Shown: positions 35,138 through 44,371 of the stretch, piece after piece
Numbering within the stretch: the first letter of the stretch is position 1
Layout of the letters: every line of letters starts with the position of its first letter
The notes under the pieces: generated by a model
What the model was told of the DNA's origin: nothing
The model's database searches: none
Seen by the model: only the letters and a program-made list of their open reading frames with translations
Translations under genes and position numbers: made by a program
From: Roseobacter sinensis
Lineage (GTDB): Bacteria > Pseudomonadota > Alphaproteobacteria > Rhodobacterales > Rhodobacteraceae
Assembly: GCF_025755255.1 (NCBI RefSeq)
Contig: NZ_JALIEB010000016.1
Location: 1 to 64,000, forward strand
DNA length: 64,000 bases
Reading direction: 5' to 3'

Positions 35138-37339
35138 TCAGGTTGCAGGGTGAGTCTTGGGTTGGTTCGGATGCCCCGAGATGTCGCGGCTCAGATCGGG
35201 AGCGGCCCCGACCTTGGCGCGCCGCTTGATCTTCTTGATGACGACCGGGCATTGGGTTGTGGACTGGTACAGCACCTGGCAGTGCAGGCAGTTGATGCAT
35301 TCATTCGGATTGATCTCACCCGTGGGGTGGATCGCCTGAACCGGACATTGGTGCGCGCAGGTCTGACACGGGTTGCCGCACTCGTGATAGCGCTTGAGCC
35401 AGTCGAACATGCGCAACCGCGCCGGGATCGCAAGCGCCGCGCCTAGCGGGCACAGGTAGCGGCAGAAGAACCGTTCGACGAAGAGACCCGCGATCAACAA
35501 TGCGGCGGCGTAGGCGACAAAGGGCCAGGCGCGCATGAAGTTCAGGATGATCGCGGTCTTGAACGGCTCCACTTCGGCCAATCGCTCGGCCTGTTCGATG
35601 CTCATGAGGGACACGCCAAACAGCCCGAGGAAGATCATGTATTTCACCGGCCAGAGCCGTTCGTTAAGGCCCCAGGGCAGCGTCCATTGCGGGATCCGCA
35701 GCGCGCGCGCGATCTGGTTGAGCAATTCCTGCAAGGCGCCGAACGGGCACAGCCAACCGCAATAGGCACCGCGCCCCCAGAACAGAAGTGCTGCGGCGAC
35801 CGAGAACCACAGGATAAAGGTCAGCGGGTCGAGCAGGAACGCCTGCCAACTGAAGCCCGAGGTCAATGAGTTGAAAAGCGCGATGAGGTTCACGACGGAC
35901 AGCTGCGCATTGGCGTACCAGCCAAGATACACAAGGACAACCGTTAGGAACGTCATGCGAAACCAGAAGAAGACGCGTTCGTTGCGGGTGGCGATGCCCT
36001 GAAAGAAAAACACCAGCGTCAGCAGCGCGAGCATCCCGCCGACCACGGCGATTTCCGTGGTCTTGTCCGCCCAGATGCGTTTCCAAAGCGCCTGATGCGC
36101 CTGATCTTCGGATTGCGTGGTGACAGTGGTCACGGCCGCCGGAACCTCGGGCGCGGTGGCCGGAGCGATGGACCGCAGGTATTGATCCGGCAGACGGTAG
36201 CCCAGATCGAACGTGGTGAAGATCTTTTCGATCGCGCCGACCTCGCGCTGTACCAGAAGCTGAATGCGGAACGGTTCGGTCGGATCGAAGCCGCTGTCTG
36301 CGGGGATCTTGAACAGGTCCGCCTCGTTGAACTGGGGCGCGCCCTCGGCGTCGATACCGTTGATGCGCTGGTGCATCCGGTCACGGAAGCGCACCGAGAT
36401 ATCGTCCTGAATGAGAACGATCCGGTCGAAAATCCCGCCGCGCACGTAGCCGGAGCCCTTGAAGGAATAAAGCCCACGGCCAAAGATCGCGACCGCGTGA
36501 TCACCCTCGTCCAGCCAGGATTGAAGGTTGTCAGCACGCGCATCGCCCAGGATCGCCGTCGCAATCGCGGGGTGCGAGATCAGGGTGGCCTGCATCTCTA
36601 TGAAGGTGGTTTCCGGCGCTTCGGTCAGCGCGCGGTCGTCGGCGCGGGGATCGTCCATCGCGGCAAAGGCAGCGTTGACCTGTCCTACGTCCAGCGACAA
36701 CCGTCGCAGCGTGCCGTCGCCTTCCAGCGTCATCCAGTCGTCGGCAGCGATGGCGTCCGGATCGATCTCGAACTGCGGCCCGATTTCGACCTCCACGGCA
36801 AGCCCGCCAAGCCCCAGCTGCCGCGCGACCTTCAGACCGGCGCGGATGATGGAGTCGTCGATCACCATGATCGTCACGGTCGCGCCCGAGATGATGTCGA
36901 GCTCATGCGCCGTGCCGCCGGATTCGGCCTCGGCCACAAGATCGAGGCCACGATAGTTCGCCACCAGCGCCTTGACCTTGGCATCCGGTATCCCGATCAG
37001 AACGATCGGTTCGTAGTGTTTGACAAGTTCGACACCGATCACCTGGGCCGCATCATCAACGGCGACCATCGTATGGATCGGCTTGCCGGAATAGCCCGTT
37101 GTCGAAACGAAATCCGACGTGATGAAGGCCCAGCCGATCTGCTCTTGGTCGCGGAGCACCTGAACGACCGGCAGATCGTCGTGAACGCGCCCAAAGCTTG
37201 TCGCCCCTTCGACCACATCTCCGGCAGCGATATCGGGCAGGAGGCGGGACAGTTCGGACTGCGCCTGCACCGACTGCGTGAAGAGCAGCGTCGCGAGGCA
37301 CAAAAGCGATACCCTGAGAAGGGAGCGAAGAAAGATCAT
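35138..37339 (-). CDS. nosR: NosR flavo-iron-sulphur membrane protein
   Basis: 733 residues. A signal peptide is followed by a periplasmic FMN-binding domain ([14 protein letters not shown], with the Thr flavinylation site in SGATVT). Then come several membrane helices with CGWLCPFG and CRYLCPLG cysteine motifs, and two ferredoxin-type clusters ([33 protein letters not shown]). NosR supplies electrons to NosZ and is needed for nosZ expression and activity. It lies 11 bases before nosZ and overlaps the upstream small gene by 4 bases. Confidence 0.96.
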   Translation of the reverse strand: MIFLRSLLRVSLLCLATLLFTQSVQAQSELSRLLPDIAAGDVVEGATSFGRVHDDLPVVQVLRDQEQIGWAFITSDFVSTTGYSGKPIHTMVAVDDAAQVIGVELVKHYEPIVLIGIPDAKVKALVANYRGLDLVAEAESGGTAHELDIISGATVTIMVIDDSIIRAGLKVARQLGLGGLAVEVEIGPQFEIDPDAIAADDWMTLEGDGTLRRLSLDVGQVNAAFAAMDDPRADDRALTEAPETTFIEMQATLISHPAIATAILGDARADNLQSWLDEGDHAVAIFGRGLYSFKGSGYVRGGIFDRIVLIQDDISVRFRDRMHQRINGIDAEGAPQFNEADLFKIPADSGFDPTEPFRIQLLVQREVGAIEKIFTTFDLGYRLPDQYLRSIAPATAPEVPAAVTTVTTQSEDQAHQALWKRIWADKTTEIAVVGGMLALLTLVFFFQGIATRNERVFFWFRMTFLTVVLVYLGWYANAQLSVVNLIALFNSLTSGFSWQAFLLDPLTFILWFSVAAALLFWGRGAYCGWLCPFGALQELLNQIARALRIPQWTLPWGLNERLWPVKYMIFLGLFGVSLMSIEQAERLAEVEPFKTAIILNFMRAWPFVAYAAALLIAGLFVERFFCRYLCPLGAALAIPARLRMFDWLKRYHECGNPCQTCAHQCPVQAIHPTGEINPNECINCLHCQVLYQSTTQCPVVIKKIKRRAKVGAAPDLSRDISGHPNQPKTHPAT

Positions 37340-37725
37340 GAGCGGATTTCCGTTTGGTCAATCTGCCCAAGCTGCGCTGCCGGAGGGCCGCGCTGATCGG
37401 CAGAAAGGTATTCAATTCGAGGGATCAACACGCCAGTGGCGTTAACCGAAGCTGGCTGTTCGAGAAACGGGGCCGTCATGTCGGGGATCACGGCCGCCAC
37501 GGACAGGTCACCAGCCATGATGCAGCAGGCATGGGTGCGGTCGCAATCGTCCGTTGGCGTGACCGGCTGACCATTCCGCCCAAGCCGCACCACCTTCACC
37601 ACACCGTCAAGACACAGCTCCACCATCGTCGCGTCAGACATCGCCATCGCACGCGCCGCCGGACCCGAAAAGACGAGCGACAGTGACAGACATGCCAGAA
37701 GAAGAGTTGAGACGACGGTTCGCAT
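37336..37725 (-). CDS. Small exported protein in the nosC position
   Basis: 129 residues from the ATG at 37725, with a signal peptide (VVSTLLLACLSLSLVFSG). The mature part contains CLDGVVKVVRL and DDCDRTHACCIM, a cysteine-rich pattern resembling DUF2946-type proteins. In Paracoccus the gene before nosR is nosC, an uncharacterised protein; this gene holds that place and is coupled to nosR by an ATGA overlap. A copper-related role is plausible from the cysteines but unproven. An FNR-type box lies 36 bases upstream. Confidence 0.7.
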   Translation of the reverse strand: MRTVVSTLLLACLSLSLVFSGPAARAMAMSDATMVELCLDGVVKVVRLGRNGQPVTPTDDCDRTHACCIMAGDLSVAAVIPDMTAPFLEQPASVNATGVLIPRIEYLSADQRGPPAAQLGQIDQTEIRS

Positions 37726-37760
37726 GACGCCTTCTTTATTCGGTCTCAAGCGCGCCAAGT

Positions 37761-37774
37761 TTGATCTAGCGCAA
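37761..37774. promoter_or_regulatory. FNR/Dnr-type box for the nos operon (TTGATCTAGCGCAA)
   Basis: TTGAT N4 CGCAA combines an FNR half-site with an NnrR/Dnr-like half-site. It lies 36-49 bases upstream of the nosC-type start, a good distance for activation. The remaining spacer from 37775 to 38249 shows no supported gene. Confidence 0.75.
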
Positions 37775-38249
37775 ATAGAAACATTTAAGATCTGCCTTCT
37801 GACCCGAGGTCATTCAGAAAAGGCTGGCAAGAGGCACCCCGACCGCATCGGAATCGATCTGCAAAGACCAAGCCACATTATCGTGGCGCTCATCTCGTTC
37901 GGTTCAAGTGCTTGTCAAACTTAACAAAAAGCCAAAGCACCAAGGGATTCGCGTTGCTCCCTCATCGCGCGCATCGGTTGAAGTCCGCGCGACACCTGCA
38001 CACGATCGCTTCGTTGCCGGTGTCGATGAACCGACACTCCTGAACGCGACACCGTGTGCACGACTCAGGCCTAACAGAACCGGACGCTTTGGCGCAAGGA
38101 TTCTCCGATCCCGCCGCAAAAGCCGCGCTTCGCCATGGCGATGGAGCCAAAATCCACCGAGCACATTAGGCGCTATCAGGAGAAAGCTGCTACCCGGCAC
38201 GTCCCCCAAGAGGAACCCTGACAGCCGGGTACATTTTTTGTTGCTGAAT

Positions 38250-38263
38250 TTGATCTACTGCAA
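38250..38263. promoter_or_regulatory. FNR-type box for hemN (TTGATCTACTGCAA)
   Basis: TTGAT N4 TGCAA lies 34 bases upstream of the hemN start. The second half-site differs from the perfect ATCAA by two bases. Anaerobic control of hemN by Fnr-family proteins is well known. Confidence 0.7.
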
Positions 38264-38297
38264 AGTCAGCTTTTCCAAATCCGCGCATATGGGGGTC

Positions 38298-39653
38298 ATG
38301 GAACATATAGACACCCTCAAGGCGCTTGGCCTTTTCGATGCGCGCGTGCCGCGCTACACATCTTATCCCACTGCAGCGGTCTTCTCGCCGCAGATCGGCG
38401 GCGCGTTTCAGAAAGCGGCGCTGGAAGGGCTTGATCCGGCGGACCCGGTTTCCGTCTACATCCACATCCCCTTTTGCGAACGGCTTTGCTGGTTCTGCGC
38501 CTGTCATACGCAGGGCACGCAGACGCTCGGACCGGTCGAAAGCTATATCGGCACGCTCGAAGCGGAGCTTGAATTGCTGCGCCGGACCCTGCCCTCCGGC
38601 CTGCGCATGGGCCGTCTGCATTGGGGCGGCGGCACGCCAACGATCCTGCCGCCGCCGCTGATCCATCGGCTGGCCAAGGCGATCCGCTCTGTCTTTCCCG
38701 AGGCCGAGCAACATGAATTCTCGGTCGAGATCGACCCGACGATGGTCGACCGCGCCAAGATCGACGCGCTGGCCGCCGAAGGGCTGACCCGCGCCTCCAT
38801 CGGCATTCAGGATTTCGACCCCGAGGTGCAGCAGGCCATCGGCCGCCTGCAACCGTTCGAGGTAACGCGCGCCTGCGTCGACGATCTGCGTGCGGCGGGC
38901 ATCACCTCGCTCAACACCGATCTGGTCTACGGCCTGCCGCATCAGACCCTCGCCCGGATCGAAGACACCATCGACAAGGTGCTGACCTTCGCCCCCGACC
39001 GCGTCGCGCTGTTCGGCTATGCGCATGTGCCCTGGGTGTCGAAGCGGCAAAAGCTGATCCCCGAAGGGGCATTGCCCGACGATCTGACGCGCTACAGGCT
39101 GGCCACCCGCGCAGCGGAGCGGTTCACGGATGCGGGCCTGACCGCCATCGGCATCGACCATTTCGCCCGCCCCGGCGACGACCTTGCGCAATCACTTGCC
39201 GCCGGCCGCTTGCGCCGGAACTTTCAAGGCTACACCGCCGACGCCTGCCAGACCCTGATCGGGCTTGGCGCCTCTTCAATCTCGCGGTTTCCGAGCGGCT
39301 ATGTGCAGAACGCCCCTGCGACAGCAGCCTATATACAACGCCTCAATACGGGCGATTTTCCAGGTGCGCGAGGCTATCTTATGACAACCGAAGACCAGCT
39401 CCGCGCGCGCGCCATTGAACGATTGATGTGCATGTTCACACTCGATCTGCACGAACTCAAAGATGAGTTCGGCCCGTTTGCGGATACGCTGTCCTCATCG
39501 CTGGCCGAGATGGCTACGCGGTTTGCGCCTTTTGCCACGCTCACCGAAAACCGCCTCGACATAGCGCCGGCAGGCCGCGCTTTGACACGCATTATTGCAT
39601 CGACTCTCGATCAACACGTGCCGGATGGCATAAAATATTCTCGCGCGTCGTAG
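38298..39653 (+). CDS. hemN: HemN oxygen-independent coproporphyrinogen III dehydrogenase
   Basis: 451 residues from the ATG at 38298, preceded by GGGGG; an ATG at 38289 is also possible, and the frame continuing upstream to 37908 is non-coding. HemN begins VPRYTSYPTAAVF and has the radical SAM cluster CERLCWFCAC (C60, C64, C67, plus C69). GGGTPT, DLVYGLPHQT and DHFARPGDDL also match. It oxidatively decarboxylates coproporphyrinogen III without oxygen, supplying haem for respiratory enzymes under anoxia. Confidence 0.95.
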   Translation: MEHIDTLKALGLFDARVPRYTSYPTAAVFSPQIGGAFQKAALEGLDPADPVSVYIHIPFCERLCWFCACHTQGTQTLGPVESYIGTLEAELELLRRTLPSGLRMGRLHWGGGTPTILPPPLIHRLAKAIRSVFPEAEQHEFSVEIDPTMVDRAKIDALAAEGLTRASIGIQDFDPEVQQAIGRLQPFEVTRACVDDLRAAGITSLNTDLVYGLPHQTLARIEDTIDKVLTFAPDRVALFGYAHVPWVSKRQKLIPEGALPDDLTRYRLATRAAERFTDAGLTAIGIDHFARPGDDLAQSLAAGRLRRNFQGYTADACQTLIGLGASSISRFPSGYVQNAPATAAYIQRLNTGDFPGARGYLMTTEDQLRARAIERLMCMFTLDLHELKDEFGPFADTLSSSLAEMATRFAPFATLTENRLDIAPAGRALTRIIASTLDQHVPDGIKYSRAS

Positions 39654-39801
39654 AATCTCAGTTACACCAGTTACCAGATTCAGCCGACCGCGAATGCAAA
39701 GCCGCCAAGAGAGTGCCGAGCACGCCGCTTGGCTATTGCGGTTGCACGTGTCGGCTACAAAAGCACCGATCTGTTCACGCCGCGCGTTGGCGTGAGAGGT
39801 C

Positions 39802-40320
39802 TCAGGCCACATCCCGTTCCTTGTCCAACACGGCGTGTAGCCAACGGACCAAGACCTCCAGGGAAGGCTCGAGCTCCGTTGTTTCAGGGCCCACAAAGTC
39901 TTGAAAGGCCTCCAGGTTTAATGCGTTGACCCCAACAAGAACGGGGATATCGCGCGCAATGGCCTCTGCGATCACCGAACGGAAACCCCGACCATCGGCC
40001 TCGTGCTTTCCGAACTTGTTCACGATCAACAGCTCCGGGGCGGCCTCAAGCCCTGTCTCGACCAGTCCAACAGCCGTTTCGAGAGTGGCAGGGTCCAGTC
40101 GGCATCCCCTCGCCCCGGCCCCGAGGTTTTGGGAAATCCGCAACACAGGCCCATCCGGGAGCACCTTGACATCCATGTCGCACGGATGCGTGCCACAATC
40201 GGTGTTGATCTGAACCGTGCCGCATGTTCGATACCCGTCAGACGCGAGGTGTTGCGCCAAGGTGAAAAGCAACTGATCGGTATCACCGCGCCCAGGACCC
40301 ATCGTATAAGCAATCTTCAT
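39802..40320 (-). CDS. DUF2478-family nucleotide-binding protein
   Basis: 172 residues from the ATG at 40320. The start MKIAYTMGPGRGDTDQLL and the segments GCRLDPATLETAVGLVE, LLIVNKFGKHEADGRGFR and PVLVGVNALNLEAF match DUF2478 (also labelled molybdenum-transport-related NTPase). Such proteins occur near molybdenum cofactor and nitrate reductase genes. It is the last gene of the nar operon, 16 bases after moeA. The function is probably in molybdenum or cofactor handling, from context only. Confidence 0.8.
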   Translation of the reverse strand: MKIAYTMGPGRGDTDQLLFTLAQHLASDGYRTCGTVQINTDCGTHPCDMDVKVLPDGPVLRISQNLGAGARGCRLDPATLETAVGLVETGLEAAPELLIVNKFGKHEADGRGFRSVIAEAIARDIPVLVGVNALNLEAFQDFVGPETTELEPSLEVLVRWLHAVLDKERDVA

Positions 40321-40336
40321 GGTCTTTCTTCCTTTA

Positions 40337-41614
40337 TCAATCACGGAAAGGCTGGAACTCGACCAGCGCACCTTCCGGCAGAACTTCAACTTCCGACGGA
40401 ATCAAAATGACGCCATCTGCTGCGGGAAGCCGCGCCACGCGCCCGGAATGGGTGGTCTTGTCAAAGCGGACGATCTCACGGCCTGTGCTGTCGAAACCTG
40501 AGATTTCCGCGAGCCGCACTTCGCATCGCCCGTAGCTGTGGCGCAACTCCTGTGACAGCACCACATGACGGCGGTCGGGCGATGACGCGCTGTTCCCGGC
40601 AAGGGACTGGCAAAGCACCGTTCCGAAAAGCTGCCAGGTGACGAATGCGGAGAGCGGATTGCCTGGCAGCCCCAGCCAATGCGCCTGTCCCAAACGACCG
40701 TACGAGACCGGCTTGCCGGGTTTTATCGCAACGCCGCTGAACACCATATCCAGACCAAGATCACTCAAGGCGGGTTTGACATGATCTTCCTCACCCACCG
40801 ATATCCCGCCGGTGGTGACGATCAGGTCGACCTCGTCGGCAAGCGCGCTGAGCTGCTGCCGCAGAGCTGCGCGATTGTCCCGAAACCCCAGGACATCGAC
40901 CAATTCGATCTCCGGAGCAGGGATCAGAGCGCTTAGCATCGGCGTATTCACATCCCAGATGCCGCCAGAGCTCAATGTCCGGCCGGGGGAATTCACTTCA
41001 TCACCGGTGACAACAAGCGCAACCCGAAGCCGACGGCGCACGCAAACGGTTGCCCGCCCTGCTGCCGCGCAGGCTGCGATATCACGCCCCGTCAGGGTGC
41101 GGCCCGCAGGGACAACCATGTCGCCCGCCGCCATGTCCTCGCCCTTGCGCCGGACATGCGCGCCTGCCAGAATCTCATGCGAAACGATAATGGTGTTTTC
41201 TGTGCGTCGGACGTTTTCCTGCATCACGACCGCATCCGCACCATCGGGCATCAGTGCGCCTGTAAAGATCTGTGCTGCCGCGCCCATCGGCAGCGGTTCC
41301 GAGCCGCGCTGCCCTGCCGGAATGCGGGTGACAACGGGAAGCCGCCACGGTCCCGGCCCGACCAGGCAGGCCGTGTTCAGCGCAAACCCGTCCATCGCGG
41401 CATTGTCAAACGGGGGGGCGGCCGCGATTGCAGAAATAGGTTCGGCCAGAGTTCGTCCACGCGCCCCGGCAAGTGCCACCTCTTCTGACTCCCGAACGTG
41501 TCCCGCGTTTCGCGATATCTGCGCAACCGCTTCATCGATTGATATCAAATCCCCCGGATGATCTGCAGAGCCGCATCCGCACCCCTGCTCTTCGATCCTC
41601 GTGAGAACAGTCAT
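40337..41614 (-). CDS. moeA: MoeA molybdopterin molybdenumtransferase
   Basis: 425 residues from the ATG at 41614, which overlaps the carbonic anhydrase stop. MoeA domains: PPFDNAAMDGFAL, FTGALMPDGADAVVMQE, VTGDEV, VTTGGISVGEEDHVK and LPGNPLSAFVTWQLF. It inserts molybdate into adenylylated molybdopterin, needed by NarG. The N-terminus has an unusual EQGCGCGSADH segment before the core, a possible metal-binding extension. Confidence 0.94.
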   Translation of the reverse strand: MTVLTRIEEQGCGCGSADHPGDLISIDEAVAQISRNAGHVRESEEVALAGARGRTLAEPISAIAAAPPFDNAAMDGFALNTACLVGPGPWRLPVVTRIPAGQRGSEPLPMGAAAQIFTGALMPDGADAVVMQENVRRTENTIIVSHEILAGAHVRRKGEDMAAGDMVVPAGRTLTGRDIAACAAAGRATVCVRRRLRVALVVTGDEVNSPGRTLSSGGIWDVNTPMLSALIPAPEIELVDVLGFRDNRAALRQQLSALADEVDLIVTTGGISVGEEDHVKPALSDLGLDMVFSGVAIKPGKPVSYGRLGQAHWLGLPGNPLSAFVTWQLFGTVLCQSLAGNSASSPDRRHVVLSQELRHSYGRCEVRLAEISGFDSTGREIVRFDKTTHSGRVARLPAADGVILIPSEVEVLPEGALVEFQPFRD

Positions 41615-42228
41615 TTTGCAGCCTCCTGTTGGAAATGCCCCGGTCCCAAAGTGCAGTCGAGATCGCGCAACCGCCCGTCCTTCAGACCATAGATGAGTCC
41701 GTGAATGCGGATGTTGGCTTTTGCGCGCCAAGCTCTCTGGATGATCGGCGTTTCCGCAACACGCCGAACCCCTTCGATGACGTTGAATTCGGCCAGCCTG
41801 TCTTGCTTTGCTTCCGCGCAATCCTCCCGCGCGAGGTCCACGGCGTAGGCGCGGGCCAGGCGGCGGATCGGCTCCAACCAATGGTCGGCTAGGCCATGCG
41901 GCAGGTCCTCCGTGGCGGCCTTCACGCCGCCGCAGCCATAGTGGCCACAGACAATGATCTCGCGAACACGCAACGCATCGACGGCAAACTCAAGCGCCGA
42001 AAGCATGTTCATGTCGGCTGAATGGATCACATTAGCCACATTGCGATGGACGAATACTTCGCCGGGATCCAGCCCAGCGACGACATTGGCAGGCACTCTG
42101 CTGTCAGAGCAGCCGATCCAAAAGAACTCTGGCGATTGCTGTTGTGCCAGCCTCGGGAAATATCCCGGCTCCTCGGCATTGATCGTGTCAGACCACCGGG
42201 CATTTCGCTCCAGAAGATCAGCCAGCAT
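41611..42228 (-). CDS. Beta-class carbonic anhydrase
   Basis: 205 residues. Zinc ligands are in WIGCSDSRVPA (Cys and Asp/Arg dyad) and VCGHYGCGGVKAA (His and Cys). It interconverts CO2 and bicarbonate. Its place between the hemerythrin and moeA genes in the nar operon is unusual; it may support pH or bicarbonate needs during anaerobic growth. It overlaps the hemerythrin gene by 11 bases. Confidence 0.93.
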   Translation of the reverse strand: MLADLLERNARWSDTINAEEPGYFPRLAQQQSPEFFWIGCSDSRVPANVVAGLDPGEVFVHRNVANVIHSADMNMLSALEFAVDALRVREIIVCGHYGCGGVKAATEDLPHGLADHWLEPIRRLARAYAVDLAREDCAEAKQDRLAEFNVIEGVRRVAETPIIQRAWRAKANIRIHGLIYGLKDGRLRDLDCTLGPGHFQQEAAK

Positions 42229-42790
42229 GTTCCGCTCCTTGTTCGGTTGCCTGTCCCCGGCGCTCCAACATATGTGTGCGCATCGTTTCGAGATCGGCTT
42301 TGGTCAACCGCGCGCGGGCAAGCGGAAGGAGGATGGCATTTTCGAGGATCAGATGGCGCCGCGCATGTGTGGCGAAGTCCGACATCTTGGTGCAGTCCGT
42401 ATCGGAAAGCGGCTCTTTGCGATCCGCTTGGGCCACGATCAACGCGGCAATGGCCGGCGAATCGCCAATCGCATGGCGGTGATCGGCTTGCAGACGCGTG
42501 ATCATCTTGTCGATTTCTTCGTCCGGATCGCAGCGTTCGAGCATCAAGGGAAAGAGGTCACTCTCCTCGTCCGCAAGATGCTTTGGCAAATCGTCGATCA
42601 GGAATGTGCGCATCATTGCGATGTCTCCGTGATCGACCGGTTCTCCCTCCACCATGCGATCGATCAGGGTGCAGACTTCCCGCTCACGCAGGTGGTCTTC
42701 GGCCATGAAATCCAATGGATTCTCTAGCGTCACAAGGCGATGTGTTGCGCTGCGTGCCGTGTTCAGACGTCTGTCTCGATCTCGCGCCAT
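42218..42790 (-). CDS. Hemerythrin-domain protein
   Basis: 190 residues; GGAGGAAGGA precedes the ATG. The hemerythrin-like pattern of His/Glu is seen in FMAEDHLREREV, HLADEESDLFP, ADHRHAIGD and HARRHLILENAILLPLA. It would bind a di-iron site that senses or binds O2 or NO. It lies between ppiC and the carbonic anhydrase gene in the nar operon, a second hemerythrin beside the RIC-like one at 58171. Confidence 0.85.
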   Translation of the reverse strand: MARDRDRRLNTARSATHRLVTLENPLDFMAEDHLREREVCTLIDRMVEGEPVDHGDIAMMRTFLIDDLPKHLADEESDLFPLMLERCDPDEEIDKMITRLQADHRHAIGDSPAIAALIVAQADRKEPLSDTDCTKMSDFATHARRHLILENAILLPLARARLTKADLETMRTHMLERRGQATEQGAEHAG

Positions 42791-42806
42791 CGGTCCTTCC
42801 TCCCGT

Positions 42807-43604
42807 TCAGACCTGCTTCAGATCCGCCCCTTCGATATCTGCGGATTGGACCAACTGGTCGACAAACCGCCGCGCTTCGCGCGCCCATGCGGCCTTTTCG
42901 AGCGCCTCCGCAATCCTGGCACGCACTGCAGCCAGGGGGAGAACTTGTCCCAAGGCCAGAGCGTCCATGCGAATGATGTGGTACCCGTGCCGTGTCAGGA
43001 CCGGTTCGGATGTGACCTCCCCCTCAGCCAGAGTGCGCAGTGCGGCCTCGAATTCCGGAACTGTATCTCCCGGACCCAATTGGCCTAAAGCTCCGCCCGA
43101 GGATTTCGACCCACAGTCACTTTCGCGGGCGGCCAGAGCGGCAAATGCTTTCGGATCGTTTGACGCGATGTCCAACAGTTTTTGGGCGCGGTTCAACGCA
43201 CGGTCTCGGGCTTCCGCGTCTCTTGGATCACAGGCAATGAGAATATGTGACACCTCCCAAAGTGGCGGGGACCGAAAGCGCGAGGGATCCTTGCTCCACT
43301 CGGCCTCGATTGCTGCGTCATCGGGGGCTCCGACATCGATGGCCTCTTCGAGGAGGCCCCGTATCCGGGCCTCCTCGTCGGTCTCGAAACGGCCCGGCCC
43401 CACCTCCTGCGGGTCAGCGGCAATGCCGCGTGATCGGGCTTCCTGCAGAAGCAGCGTTCGGATCGCAACTGCGTTGGCCGCTTTCCGCCAGGCAATTCCG
43501 GGCTTGCCCTTTGGGGCGTCCTGGTTCTGCGTTTCTGCGGCGACGAGCGTGTGCGGCACATGCTCGCCGTTCACGATCAGATCGGGAAACAATGCTGCAT
43601 TCAT
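42807..43604 (-). CDS. PpiC/parvulin-type peptidyl-prolyl isomerase
   Basis: 265 residues without a clear signal peptide. The rotamase domain spans about residues 120-220 (WEVSHILIACDP, GGALGQLGPGDTVPEFEAAL, VLTRHGYHIIRMD). Homologues follow narGHJI in many proteobacteria and are thought to help fold or mature nitrate reductase in the cytoplasm. It begins 5 bases after narI. Confidence 0.88.
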   Translation of the reverse strand: MNAALFPDLIVNGEHVPHTLVAAETQNQDAPKGKPGIAWRKAANAVAIRTLLLQEARSRGIAADPQEVGPGRFETDEEARIRGLLEEAIDVGAPDDAAIEAEWSKDPSRFRSPPLWEVSHILIACDPRDAEARDRALNRAQKLLDIASNDPKAFAALAARESDCGSKSSGGALGQLGPGDTVPEFEAALRTLAEGEVTSEPVLTRHGYHIIRMDALALGQVLPLAAVRARIAEALEKAAWAREARRFVDQLVQSADIEGADLKQV

Positions 43605-43609
43605 GATCC

Positions 43610-44359
43610 CTACTCCGCCGGCGTTGCTTTGGGCGCAGCGCGCTTGGGCAGTGGTTTCTGCCGCCGCGAGCGCACCAATTGGTATCCGGGGCGCAACAGG
43701 TACCGGAACGGCGCGGCAAAACCGGACACCATGTGCACCAGCCGGGTGAACGGAAACAGTGCCGTAATGATGAGCCCGAGGAAGATGTGCAGTTTGTAGA
43801 GCCAGTGTACGTCAACCACCATGGCCCAGGCATTCAGGTTCCATGACACGATGCTCTGTGACCAGGTCATGAAGCGCACCATCTCCGCACCATCCATGTG
43901 CTGCAGGGTCTGGGTGATGGTCAGAAGGCCGATCACCAGCTGCCACCAGATCAACACCATGATGATGATGTCAGCCCAGCTGGATGTCATCCGGATACGG
44001 CTGTCGGCCAGGCGGCGGTGCAACAGGATTGTCGCACCGATCAATGCAGCGATGCCCGCAGGGCCGCCAATGAGCACGGCCATCCATTGCTTGACCCAAT
44101 ACGGCACGCCAATCGCGTCCAGCACCCAGACCGGGGTAAAGAGCCCGACCAGATGCCCGAAGAAGACGGTGATGATGCCGACGTGAAACAGGATCGACCC
44201 CCAGATCAGTTGCTTGCGACGCAACAGCTGGCTCGATGAGCTCTTCCACGTGAATTGATCCCGATCGTAGCGGGCGATCGAGCCGACCACGAGGATGGTC
44301 AACGCGGCATAGGGCATTATGCCGAAGATGATGAAGTCGATATCGAAATTGGCAAACAT
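43610..44359 (-). CDS. narI: NarI respiratory nitrate reductase gamma subunit
   Basis: 249 residues with five membrane helices and the His ligands of the two b haems (SILFHVGIITVFFGHLVGLF, LHIFLGLIITALFPFTRLVH). It oxidises quinol and passes electrons to NarH. Standard length and motifs. It follows narJ by 12 bases. Confidence 0.96.
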   Translation of the reverse strand: MFANFDIDFIIFGIMPYAALTILVVGSIARYDRDQFTWKSSSSQLLRRKQLIWGSILFHVGIITVFFGHLVGLFTPVWVLDAIGVPYWVKQWMAVLIGGPAGIAALIGATILLHRRLADSRIRMTSSWADIIIMVLIWWQLVIGLLTITQTLQHMDGAEMVRFMTWSQSIVSWNLNAWAMVVDVHWLYKLHIFLGLIITALFPFTRLVHMVSGFAAPFRYLLRPGYQLVRSRRQKPLPKRAAPKATPAE

Positions 44360-44371
44360 GGTGCTTTCTCC

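Noticed and set aside
37904-38209. 101-codon minus-strand frame in the nos-hemN spacer
   Set aside because: No recognisable features and low-quality composition; treated as non-coding.
37908-38297. Upstream extension of hemN by 130 codons
   Set aside because: HemN proteins begin near the VPRYTSYP segment; the extension has no similarity and would run across the FNR-type box at 38250-38263.
42218-42790. Second RIC/YtfE protein
   Set aside because: It has a hemerythrin pattern, but the spacing and surrounding residues differ from RIC proteins; kept as a general hemerythrin-domain protein.
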